64,000 nucleotides of DNA from Bursaphelenchus xylophilus (lineage: Eukaryota; Nematoda; Chromadorea; Rhabditida; Aphelenchoididae), in the NCBI GenBank assembly GCA_904066235.2, contig CAJFCV020000005.1, positions 7,745,501-7,809,500 on the forward strand. The letters are read 5' to 3'. Positions 49,801 to 58,230 of the stretch are shown here, one piece after another. Numbering within the stretch: the first letter of the stretch is position 1; each line of letters begins with the position of its first letter. The position numbers were made by a program, and so were the translations under genes. The notes below the pieces were generated by a model. That model was not told the origin of the DNA. It saw nothing but the letters and a program-made list of their open reading frames with translations, and ran no database searches.

Positions 49801-50782
49801 CACAGTATTGAACATCTTCAAATTTGCATGGGAAATCGGGCCCTACTCTGCCACACAAGTGACATTTATGCAAACACTTCCTACTATGCTGTAACTTGTC
49901 AGAATAGGCAACATGGCAAATATAGCACTGATGCTTATATTGAAAGAAGCGCTTCGTGTACCAAATTGCGTCGAAATGGTTATTATTGTAATATATAGGT
50001 AGATACGTCCTGCCGTTAACATGTTTGTCCAAAGGATATAACCAGTCATCATTGAAGTTTCTTGTTGCAAACACCACAATTCTAATTGGCTTGTATTGAG
50101 GATATTCCAACTCCAAGTAACGTTCAACCACAGGCGCAATCTGGTTTATGGTGCATTTTGAATTTTTTAGGATTGAAGTGCACCACCCAGCTAGCACTTC
50201 AATATACTTTTGTTTTGCCGAAGGAGTTTGATTGGCAATCCTGTAGGCCCATTCCGACTGCTTCCTGCCTGAATAAGCAATTTTCATAAAGGCAACCAGT
50301 GACGCTAGGATAAAGCAGTCAGATCCTGTGTTTCTGATTTCAAAAACGCCTGTTTTTGAATTGAGCTGTGATTCACCTTGTGGTCTTCTTCCTCCAGTTT
50401 TTCCTCTGACAGTTGAAATATCAAGCGTGAATGGTTCCCCGATGATGGACGGTGTGTTGGCACTTTGCTGCACTTTGGAGAACTTTGTCAGCAGCCTCTC
50501 TGCCTGAAAGTCAACCGTTGGTAAAAAACCTGTGAAAATTCCATCAACCAGCCGATCGGAATGGATCGCTGCAGCAATTTTGTAGACCATCTCCCCTTCT
50601 TCTTCGCTTTCTTTAATCGCTTGAGCCACATTCTCATTCACAAGACGAATTAATTGATCTTCGTAGTCCTCACAATCTTCATCAATATTAACGTAGTACT
50701 GAACCTTGTGCGTCTGATGTTTAAATTTAGGGTTGTTGATAATTTCAGGCACTCCAATTTGACGGAACACAATGTTTGACAT
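46892..50782 (-). CDS. polB: Polinton family-B DNA polymerase, 1,296 residues, intact
   Basis: Presumed protein-primed replicative polymerase of the transposon. Domains in order: an unassigned N-terminus (1-145); an OTU-like cysteine-protease region with candidate catalytic C156 (TGSDCF) and H269 (NNNHFDAIW); a cysteine/histidine-rich zinc-binding stretch (285-390); a 3'-5' exonuclease with DFE at 407-409, VGHYAGRFD at 491-499 and YCINDVMLL at 628-636; an insert resembling a Vsr-type endonuclease (EIYGCFFHGCPKC, 756-768); and the palm. Palm motifs are A TDIQSLYP (864-871, D865), B KLRLNSLWGKFG (1055-1066) and C YTDTDS (1153-1158). AKQYG at 1196-1200 and LKLRGI lie downstream. All catalytic residues I look for are present, and the gene is one uninterrupted exon starting at a true ATG. 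An intact frame of this size suggests recent activity or selection. Confidence 0.96.
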   Translation of the reverse strand: MSNIVFRQIGVPEIINNPKFKHQTHKVQYYVNIDEDCEDYEDQLIRLVNENVAQAIKESEEEGEMVYKIAAAIHSDRLVDGIFTGFLPTVDFQAERLLTKFSKVQQSANTPSIIGEPFTLDISTVRGKTGGRRPQGESQLNSKTGVFEIRNTGSDCFILASLVAFMKIAYSGRKQSEWAYRIANQTPSAKQKYIEVLAGWCTSILKNSKCTINQIAPVVERYLELEYPQYKPIRIVVFATRNFNDDWLYPLDKHVNGRTYLPIYYNNNHFDAIWYTKRFFQYKHQCYICHVAYSDKLQHSRKCLHKCHLCGRVGPDFPCKFEDVQYCANCSTTFPNFDCYNVHQQRACRLYKTCQICEKRYNTKEIHECGSTYCQTCHSYHSASRSCFVQPLKAPAKAPSYKLFVYDFETTQTTIVEKDKKAKHVVNFCAVKTMCDECMTSGRYADTNSCDSCTGELNYWSIPEDENCEPLKYFWQYLRRNTEPGKTNIAVGHYAGRFDIPLLMEEIISENEHYNLQITNVGNKIYSLVIKGGGEFGCIKFIDSYNHIPVPLEKMIETLDLKKIANDKGTFPHLFNQEQFYEYVNDGLPPIEYYNPDSMLTEKRAKFLEWYEKHKSDDFNFKRELREYCINDVMLLAHALVTFRRQSREATGCPTDDILYSCTTLASACMRDFRMTCMPKDSIALVPEKGIGRYVNQSKVALKMLRYLKYSKGYELRFRDTPGGEYKLKVEREGKIHHYFVDGFVDRSPAQSLVIEIYGCFFHGCPKCFKYKDIIMPLGQRREELYLKTMQRQQAIENAGHEVETYWECDIQKILSTNEEMRNFFNDEIKNPGPLVLRDAFSGGRTGPSQLYAKADENFEITYTDIQSLYPYVLVTYPMPHGIPEHVLGSGPVLWNTPEIIKDDGVYKVLVVPPTNLAHPVLPSKINDQLMFVLCVACAKENCKTNFPRNLICRHTENERQFVATVASVELRLALEKGYIVKHFYEMYRCNMSKDIFKPYVMKNLKLKLEASGPPPYCSSDAQKIEYCNEVKRRYGFELNQANWIKNAGLRTIAKLRLNSLWGKFGQRSNLSHVEVCRNPNDFHRILRDYGNDVCKVNVVNDTVAFTTVRKKEGFDEEYDYSNILLPIFTTASARVHLYRFMDRCQGSSTLLYTDTDSCVILHPRGQLPFKIDYFLGDMEREHENNVIEEFICGGAKQYGLKMRDANGTALYELKLRGITLSYSVKEILNYKVLRELILGITNSSISTVTDRIQPVISKGVYTVKTVKKYQPVFYKGFINNQLAVLPYGFKYSWQT

Positions 50783-51828
50783 AATATATCAACTCTGATA
50801 AAAATTATATTTTCGTAGAAAATGACATTTCCTAAAATTTTTCCTTGTTAAATAAAGCTCTTCAGGCATCGCTGTTTCATAGACTCCGCCCTTTTTCTTA
50901 TGTTTTTCATGTGGCATTGAAGTAACAGAGTGATCACATAAAACAGTTGCTCCCAGGCTTTCAACAGTTGTTAAGCAATTGTGACATTTTTCTAGAACTT
51001 TCCTAAGCCTAATTAATCAGTAAAGATTTGAACTTATTGCATCTCTGAGTCGCCAGGCTTTCAGCAGTCGCTAAGCAGTTGCTTCTCCGCGACGAAAAGC
51101 ATTTCCAAACCTCGGGTCTTTTTCTCCGCTGGGTACTTTCTCATTAAATTTTGACGACGGTCAGAGCGAAAAGAAACCCCGATCTTTTCCTTCTTTCTCT
51201 GCCCGCTCTCTCCTGCTTTGTGCGAGCGCCCTCTGCCTCTCGTCATGTGACGAAGACAGGACGAAAATGAAGAGATCCCGATTTCTTTTCGAAATCGAAG
51301 CAGAGAAAAGGGGGAAAATCATTATTTCCATATTGCCTGACGAAATTCCCTTTTTATTTTGACGCGAGTTGTGACATAGACTATTGACAAAATGATTGTG
51401 ACAGATTTTGACATAAACAGTTGTTGTCAGGCTTCTAGCAGTTGTTAAACAGTTGTGACATGATGAATTGTCAAATAACTGTGACATAGGAAATTGTCAT
51501 AAGGTTGTGGTATAGATTTTTTCAAAAATAATAACATCTGTAGTGTAGGCGATGACTAAAAGCTCACAAACTTTTCTAGAACTTTCCAAATTTTAATTAA
51601 TCTGTGGTTGTGACATAGATTTTTAACAAACAATTGTTACAGATTTTGACAGGAAACAGTTGCTGTCTGGCTTTTGGCAGTTGTTAAGCAGTTGTGACAT
51701 AGACAGTTGAGAAAATCATTGTGACATTGATTTGTGACAAACAGTTGTGACAGATTGTTGGCAGGAAACAGTTGCTGCGTAGGCGGAATTTGGGATGTTG
51801 CAAATTTGCTCCTCCCCCTTTAAATCAG

Positions 51829-51835
51829 TATAAAG
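51829..51835 (+). promoter_or_regulatory. TATA box of the right TIR gene
   Basis: TATAAAG about 50 bp upstream of the ATG at 51884; conserved with the left copy. Confidence 0.45.
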
Positions 51836-51883
51836 TAGAGAAATTTGGTCAAAATTCTATTGCAAGTTTTTTCCTGTCTTCAA

Positions 51884-52195
51884 ATGTCGCTTCCTCTAGT
51901 CGTCTCAATTGAATTTTGTCATTATTCAGATAGTGAAGAAGAACCGAGTTTTGCGCTGGCCCTAGCTGAAAATGATTATTACATGATAATGGCGCATGAC
52001 TCGGCGCGCTCTCTGTTAGAAGAGGTTGAAATCGGAAACCGAATCGTTCTTTCAGGGTTCATTAACCGCGGAAAAATGGATGGTCTTCATTATCTTTCAC
52101 TGCTGGCTACCTCTTCCATCAAGGTGTTGTCCCCCAGATGTCCCTGTTGTAAGCTACAAGAGATGCATCTAGACGAAGATGATGACGACTACTGA
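51884..52195 (+). CDS. small acidic protein of the Polinton TIR, possible OB-fold (right copy)
   Basis: The predicted 103-residue product is identical to the one encoded at 40234-40545. Within the coding part I see two nucleotide differences, both silent (an AGA/CGA arginine and a GCT/GCG alanine codon), and one difference in the non-ATG leader. The frame starts at the first ATG after the TATA box at 51829-51835. The function is unknown: the strand-like pattern VEIGNRIVLSGF suggests a small beta-barrel, and the C-terminus is highly acidic. Having a copy in each repeat makes the gene two-copy per element by design. Confidence 0.6.
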   Translation: MSLPLVVSIEFCHYSDSEEEPSFALALAENDYYMIMAHDSARSLLEEVEIGNRIVLSGFINRGKMDGLHYLSLLATSSIKVLSPRCPCCKLQEMHLDEDDDDY

Positions 52196-52334
52196 GTAAT
52201 CCAAACTTCATCAAAGATATAAAAAAATATTATTCCTTTGCGCTAAAATTTGCATATTTAAAAAAATAAATATTTAAAATAAATTTGAATAATTTGTAAA
52301 CATAATCAAAATAAAAAGTGGGAAATTCAAAAGA

Positions 52335-52628
52335 TCATGTAGAAAACACTTTCGCACAATCCGCGGGATAGTTTGTGTTTTTTTTTTTGCATAAATTATG
52401 CAAATTTTCGGAAAAAATCTTTATCTCTCTTTGGACAAGCGTGAGCTTTTGTGCAATTTCATTATCCAAAGGTTTCTTCACGTATTTTTGCAGATTCCTT
52501 ATAAGGAAAGTGCTCCTATTATAACAACTATTCAACAAAAGCAATAGTAGTTTTTTGAGCCTCAACTGTCTAATGCTATTTCGGTTTCTTGTTGTGAAAT
52601 CTAACACATGCCTGCCTCCGGCAATCAT
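52335..52628 (-). CDS. small basic hypothetical protein in right TIR, doubtful
   Basis: Right-repeat copy of the frame at 39803-40093, one lysine longer (97 residues). All five substitutions between the copies change the protein. No recognised domain. It may not be a gene. Confidence 0.22.
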   Translation of the reverse strand: MIAGGRHVLDFTTRNRNSIRQLRLKKLLLLLLNSCYNRSTFLIRNLQKYVKKPLDNEIAQKLTLVQREIKIFSENLHNLCKKKNTNYPADCAKVFST

Positions 52629-53525
52629 TTCCTTCACGTGAGCTCGGAATGATTTTAACGTGGACTTTATGACTCATTCTTTGGTATCCCTTAGGACAAC
52701 TGTTGTTGCAGTTAACAGTTGTTAAATGGAAAGATTTACACTAACTTGACTCCGCCCATTAAAATTTGCAATATTTAATTATATGATATCTTAATTTTTT
52801 CCATTTATAACCCATTGTGTGATTCGGGCGTGTGCCAATTTTATCCGCAAAAATCCACATGTCTAACCTAAAATTCTAAAATTTCGCGCTAAGACTGCCC
52901 TAAAATAGTATCTGCTTCTTGCCAAAACGGGTGAATTAACAGCGAAATTTTTCTTATATTAAGAAATCGATACAATTCTCACTTGCTTAATAAAAGTTTT
53001 AATTTTTAATTAATAGCAGTGATGGTAGCGATCAATGACGCAACATCAGAATCAAATAACCTTGACTGCCAAAAGATCATCGTGTGAACCCAAATTTGAA
53101 AAGCTGCGCAAAAAGAAGGTATTTGGGCACAAAAAACGTTGTTTCCAGTACCATTTACATTGCAAAAAAAAACATATTATACACAGTGAAATGAATCTAG
53201 AAGCATATTGGCTACACCGTGACCTTCTTCCCTTCTCTCCCCCTACCTGATTGAAAATAGGCCCCGCCCCTTTTTGGGGCAGTGAGAGGGGCCTATATAC
53301 TACTCATACTCGATGCCCTCTTTAGGCAGCGATTATTTCCATTGCACTCTTGACAGATTTAAGATTACTCTCTTTGGTCTGATAAATGTGTTGACAAACT
53401 TTTGCATGACTAATCTTATCGAATTTCCTTTATTCTTTCTGTGTACGCGCAATAAGACTTCTTTCCATAACATTATTACAGTATTCTCCCGTCATCCGTT
53501 GATACAGTAACCCAACCGCCGAATA

Positions 53526-55060
53526 ATGGATCTCTACTTTCGGCGTCCGGAAGAGTACCTTCTAAACTACAACTGCTCTTTCTACGACACTTCAACTTGG
53601 CCAGTAGAAGGCCGTCGATCTCTGAGTTTCGCCCTGGGCTACTTGGTCGCCGGTATAGTCGAGGAGATCTTGTACATACCAGTAATCTACGTGCTGATGG
53701 ACAAAAAACTTCGGCATTTATTCTGCTACCGCATGATGTTAATATTGGCAATCTACGACGTCCTTTTGCTGCCGGTTACAGCGTTTGCCACAGCGTACTT
53801 TTCGTATACCGGAGCGGTATTTTGCGAACATCCTACTGTAATTTATTTTATGGGAATATGGCTCTACTGTAAGCCTATTTGAACTTGTTTCCACGAAAAC
53901 TCAATTGAAATAATCGCTTACTGAAACGATATTTTTAGCCATGTGGATGGGCTACTCGGTCTATGCAACCATTTTGGCGCTCAATCGCTGTGTTTGCTTC
54001 ACAAGAGCCAACTTTCTCTTTAAAGGCTACTGGCAGTATTTTTGGTATACTGTGCCTCTTCTGTACACGATATATGAGGCCGTTTATGGGCGACCTGTTA
54101 TCTTCAATGCGCAGTTTTGCGGATGGTTCTTCAATCCTCATATGGGGTATTATGATGATCTGGAAGGGAACGTAGGTTTAGCCCAAAATTTGTTAAGACT
54201 CAGAGCTATATTTTATGTAATCTGGGGCAATTTTTGCATTGATTTTCAGTCTTGGAATACCAAAGTTTATTAAACGCTATATGCATAATATAAAATACGT
54301 TTGTAGAGGCTTCTTATTTTGTAAACCCTTAATTTTTTAGTATGTAAACTACGTCCACATGATCGACAATTCTTTGGTCGCGCTTTTGATTCCGACGTTC
54401 TACGTGCTATTCTACGTGTGCCTTAAAAATCTTATGACGCAAAGAAATGGAGCTTCGAAACGGGAGAAAAATGTAAGAGTTCGTTGTGAAACCAGCAACA
54501 TTTTCTATCATTTGACTACTTCATGGTTCAATTTCATCTTGCTTTTCCTCATCATCTTGGTTGCACTTATCATTTATAGCGTACTTTGTTAACTCAAGGA
54601 ACACTCATTTGCGCATCAATAATAAACTTGTATATTGTTTATTACAGCTATTCATTACCGTGTTTGGTGTGAGCATGATGTTGAGTATTGGAGCGCTGGG
54701 ATATGTCATGATGCAACTGTTCAAAATGCCGACTTGGGTAATTCTGATCAGCCATGTCATCTGGTTGATCGTGCAAGGTAAGGGAAATTGTACTTGTGCT
54801 TCACTATGAAAAGCCACGAGGTTGACTGTTTAGGAGCTGATATGTAGCCTATGCCCGAACTGCGCGTAAAACAAAACATTGCCTTTTGGATTTTACAGGA
54901 GTAAACTAATCTATTTCCAGGGGCTCCACCTGTCATTTATCTGACTCTCAACCAGACTTTCAAATCCCGAATATTCCACAGACGCATCACATCCAGCACT
55001 CACTCTTCCGCTGGAAACGATCCCACCAAGAACAACAAGAGTCAAATCAATCCTTTATAG
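53526..55060 (+). CDS. Srt-type (class T) serpentine chemoreceptor A
   Basis: Predicted seven-transmembrane chemoreceptor of the nematode Srt family. Exons 53526-53868, 53939-54171, 54341-54472, 54648-54777 and 54921-55060 join in frame to 325 residues, the normal family length. Visible hallmarks are the MDLYF start, an N-terminal YNCS (glycosylation-type) motif, a LYIP stretch in TM1, CYRMMLILAIYD in TM2, the LALNRC motif after TM3, a W-x-x-x-P-L-x-Y stretch in TM4, GWFFNPHMGY in the second extracellular loop, and a Y-V-N-Y-V-H start of TM5. Splice sites are canonical (GTAAGC, GTAGGT, GTAAGA and GTAAGG donors). A poly(A) signal is at 55110-55115. It is convergent with paralogue B, with 121 bp between the stop codons. 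The Polinton ends 220 bp upstream of the start, so most of the original promoter may be displaced. Confidence 0.9.
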
Positions 55061-55181
55061 CTCTTGCATATATAGTGCTGGCTTTGTACGCGTATGGGTA
55101 AAAATTGGTAATAAAATTGGAGAATGTAGAAAAACGCTATATCAAAATGCAAAACGCATATCTATGTTTAGTGGTTGAGAC

Positions 55182-56454
55182 TCAAGGGAGAGGTGAAGAG
55201 TTAAGGGACTTAAGAGTTTTGGTATCTACTGGTTTCTGCTGCCTCGCACTTAATGAGTTGTTGGATCCGGGTGCCGTTTTCTTGAACAGCTTCTTCTGGA
55301 AGGTGCGGTTTCCGGTCAAGTAGATAACGGCTGGACAACCTGCAAATTACTGTTTTATCTTTCTTTTTTTTTTGTAAGTATTTCTTAACAACACTAACCT
55401 TGCACAACGATCCATCCATAATGCCCCATCGATTTAACCCATGACGGCAAAAATAAGGTTTGCATGAAAAAGTAAACCATGGCCGCCACAGAAATGATTA
55501 GGCTCATGATAAAGATCTGCGCAAATAACTGCAACTTTTAAGAGTTAATAACTAGTCATTTAAATTTATTTACGTTTCTATCATTGCTCGACATGTTGTC
55601 TGTCCGTCCCTTTGCAATTCTTCGTACGTAAAAATAAAATATAAGATAGAGTAATGGGATTACTGTTGCCACAACAATGTTCTCGATGCTGTGCGCCCAA
55701 TTGAAGTACTGTAAAAGTATAGGGTTCTATTTAGCAATAAAAACATTCAGTTTACCCTTCCCTCAGTGTCCTCGAAATAGCCCATATGCGGGTTGAAAAA
55801 CCATCCATAATACTGTGGAATGAATATCCCTGGGCTTCCAAACGCTGCTTGGTAGACGACCATAAACCAAGGCCCGATCAGCCAAAAGTATTGCCAGTTT
55901 CCTTTGAAATAGACGTCCATGGTTGTAAAGGCAGCGCAGCGGTTTAGCGCTAAGATAATGGCATACAAAGCATAGCCCATCCAGAGCGCTAAAACTTCAA
56001 CGTTTCCGTTTACAGTTATATTTTTCATGTTTTGCACTGCAGACGTGCATCTTGCGCGCGGGTCAGTGATAAATTGCTCGACCTTGTGCGCGAGTAGTCA
56101 CTTTTTCTTACCCATCATCCACAATCCAAGAAAATACATAAATGTTGGATGGTCGCAGTATACGATACCGTTCATCAAAAAATACGCGGTTGCAAACGCC
56201 GAGCCCAGCAATATTACCATGTCCAAAACCGCCAACATCAGCATAATTCGGTAGCATAAAAACTGCCGCAACTCTTTGTCCACTAATACGTATACCACCG
56301 GGACATACAGGATCTCTTCAATCAAACCGGAAAAGAAGAATAGAAGCCCTCCATTAATGGACACTCGCGATCCCCGTGGGCTTATCTCAGGGTCGTAAAA
56401 AGAGCAGTTATAGAGCTGTAGATACCGGTCGTGGCGGTTGAAATATAAGTCCAT
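55182..56454 (-). CDS. Srt-type (class T) serpentine chemoreceptor B
   Basis: Paralogue of receptor A. Exons 56454-56112, 55988-55756, 55708-55574, 55528-55399 and 55339-55182 join in frame to 332 residues. Exon lengths 343, 233, 135, 130 and 158 closely match the neighbours. The same landmarks are present: MDLYF, YNCSFYD, LYVP in TM1, LCYRIMLMLAVLD in TM2, LALNRC, GWFFNPHMGY, a Y-F-N-W-A-H TM5 start, and a GCPAVIYLTGNRTFQ stretch in TM7. The start was chosen by likeness to A and C; an ATG three bases upstream (56457) is equally possible. A hAT-type element inserted with its end 33 bp from this ATG must interrupt the 5' region, so expression may be altered although the frame is intact. Confidence 0.9.
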
Positions 56455-56487
56455 CAAAAAGAAATTTCGTTTTTGCTCAGACTGAAC

Positions 56488-57295
56488 TAGACATGGCTAG
56501 TGGGCCGGGCCGGCCCGGCCCGGCCCGGCCCGGCCCAGCCCCCCGGGGGGCCGGGCTGGGCCGGGCCGAACGAGTTTTAAAGGCCCCGGGGCCGGGCCGA
56601 CCTCTTCCGGCCCCCGGGCCGGGCCGACCGGGGCCCCCGCCAGGCCCCCAATCGGCCCCCAATGACTAAAATTCTCAGTCTCAAAGCGAAAATTAGGGTT
56701 GCCAATAAAAATAAAACGCAGAGCCAAGAACCGATTGGGTTTTTTGAAGTACTTTAGGCAATGGTTGGTAATTTTTTGTGTCAAAATTTATTGTCGATTG
56801 GTATAACAAAAAAATGGGGACTAGGGTAGTACAACCCGCCAGCTCAGTTCAGCCTCCCCTGGACCCAGTATAAACCCCCTCATCCAACCTGAAGCGCCTA
56901 CTCGGGATTGGGTTCTCTCGGCTACGATCATCGTTGCCTGAACCACAAAAACGAATCTGGACGCTAACTGGGGCTTTGAACTAAAACGCCTGGGGTCATT
57001 TTACTCTAATTTGCATTTTTTGTATAATTCCAATTTTTTAATTACGGGGTTGTGAAATGGACAAAACAGTGGGGGTTTGAACTACCTTTCGAAGGGAGCT
57101 GAACTACCAAAGCCCCAAAAAAAATTTATATTTACAGTTCGGTCCCCTGTCGGCCCCCGGCCCGGCCCGGCCCCCTGGGGGCCGGGGCCGGGCCGGGCCG
57201 AGAAAATTTGAAGGGGGCCGGGGCCGGGCCGACTCCTTCCGGCCCCCGGGCCGGGCCGCGATTTTCGGCCCGGCCCGGCCCCCCAGCCATGTCTA
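56488..57295. mobile_element. hAT-type non-autonomous transposon, 808 bp, GC-rich termini
   Basis: It is flanked by a perfect 8-bp duplication GACTGAAC (56480-56487 and 57296-57303), the length typical of hAT elements. The ends are inverted: TAGACATGGCT at the left and its complement at the right. Each end continues into 100-160 bp of GGGCCGGGCC-type sequence, very unlike the AT-rich genome. The centre is ordinary AT-rich DNA without transposase. It sits 33 bp upstream of the srt B start codon. Confidence 0.85.
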
Positions 57296-57543
57296 GACTG
57301 AACCGACGAACAGTTTTTTGGGGCTTTTAAAAAATTTTGCAGGAGAGCCTAATAGTAGCAGACATAACCAACAATTAGGACCTCCTTTCCGGCTTGATAA
57401 CTACATATTATTGAGCAACTCCCAAGAATAACACCTGCTATATATTTCACAAACCCAAATTTTAACGGCGCACCATAAGCAATTCTCCGCCTATCATACA
57501 CATAATAACATCAACAATTTCAAGAAACAAAGTTTCTTTATTA

Positions 57544-58165
57544 CAGGGTCTTACAAAAAACGTGAAGGAAAGTGGAAGGCTGTAACTTCCGGCGGAGGCG
57601 GCGCAGAGACTTCTTATTTGAAATATGTATTTTTAAAAGACATAAGTTTTTGTCTACGAAATAACAAGCTTTTAGAGTGCAAACTGAGGTCGCTACGACC
57701 TTCTAAAGTAGAGGCATCTCTACCCCGAAAACCAGGTTTTTTCGGTTGAAAATGATCGAGAATTTTCGGACTTTTTCGGTTGAAAATCACCAGGAAATGT
57801 TGGATTTTTTGGGGTTTCTTGATGTAGTCTTTAAGAAAACGTGCATAATTTGCAAGTGTTGGCACTTTCGTCATATTTTTCAACATCACCCATATCGAAA
57901 CCCCCCAAAAAATCCGACATTTCCTTCAACCGGAAAAGACCGAAATTTCTCGATCATTTTCAACCGAAAAAACCTGGTTTTCGGGGTAGTGATGCCTCAA
58001 CTTCAGAAGGTCGTAGCGACCTCGGTTTGCATTTTAAAAGCTTGTTATTTCGTAGACAAAAACTTATGTCTTTTAAAAATACATATTTCAAATACGAAGT
58101 CTCTGCGCCGCCTCCGCCAGAAGTTATAGCCTTCCGCTTTCCTTCACGTTTTTTGTAAGACCCTG
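57544..58165. mobile_element. TA-flanked fold-back element, 622 bp
   Basis: Ends are inverted copies beginning CAGGGTCTTACAAAAAACGT, flanked by TA at 57542-57543 and 58166-58167. Arms of roughly 230 bp pair almost along the entire length, including a CCGAAAACCAGGTTTT block in each. No transposase. It is probably a Tc1/mariner-derived miniature element. It lies 66 bp downstream of the srt C stop codon and could enter its 3' UTR. Open frames inside are repeat artefacts. Confidence 0.8.
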
Positions 58166-58230
58166 TACTTTTCAAACAATGCGCGGTTGAATGTGTAATT
58201 TTACCAATTCATATGTTGGATTTCTCCTGG

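Larger units (their letters stand above)
39125..53305. mobile_element. Polinton/Maverick DNA transposon, 14.2 kb, reduced gene set
   Basis: The termini are inverted repeats beginning AGTAGTATATAGGCCCC, flanked by a perfect 6-bp target duplication CATACT (39119-39124 and 53306-53311). Six base pairs is the known Polinton duplication length. The terminal inverted repeats are about 2.3 kb, long for the group. The element encodes an intact type-B DNA polymerase of the Polinton kind and, in each repeat, a small acidic protein. Typical Polintons of 15-20 kb also carry a retroviral-type integrase, an adenovirus-type protease, a packaging ATPase and two capsid proteins; I can find none of these. It could be a deletion derivative mobilised by relatives, or a distinct minimal lineage. 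Confidence 0.93.
50933..53305 (-). repeat. right terminal inverted repeat of the Polinton
   Basis: Inverted copy of 39125-41452, about 45 bp longer because of small insertions. It contains the second copies of the two small open frames and the GTCACAA-type array, and ends with the mirrored GC hairpin at 53258-53296. Confidence 0.9.

Noticed and set aside
49543..49998. 151-codon plus-strand frame
   Set aside because: Antisense shadow of the polymerase gene, which has complete catalytic motifs on the minus strand.
51061..51246. 61-codon basic frame in the right TIR
   Set aside because: In the left TIR the same stretch terminates early in a different sequence; not conserved.
51161..51487. 108-codon open frame in the right TIR and its partner at 40899-41144
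   Set aside because: It reads through the GTCACAACTG array; the two copies end differently because of frameshifting changes, so the protein is not conserved.
56477..56784. Proline/glycine/alanine-rich open frames
   Set aside because: They translate the GGGCCGGGCC tracts of the hAT-type element.
57746..58158. 127- and 105-codon frames in the 57.5-kb fold-back
   Set aside because: They lie in palindromic arms and repeat each other on opposite strands.
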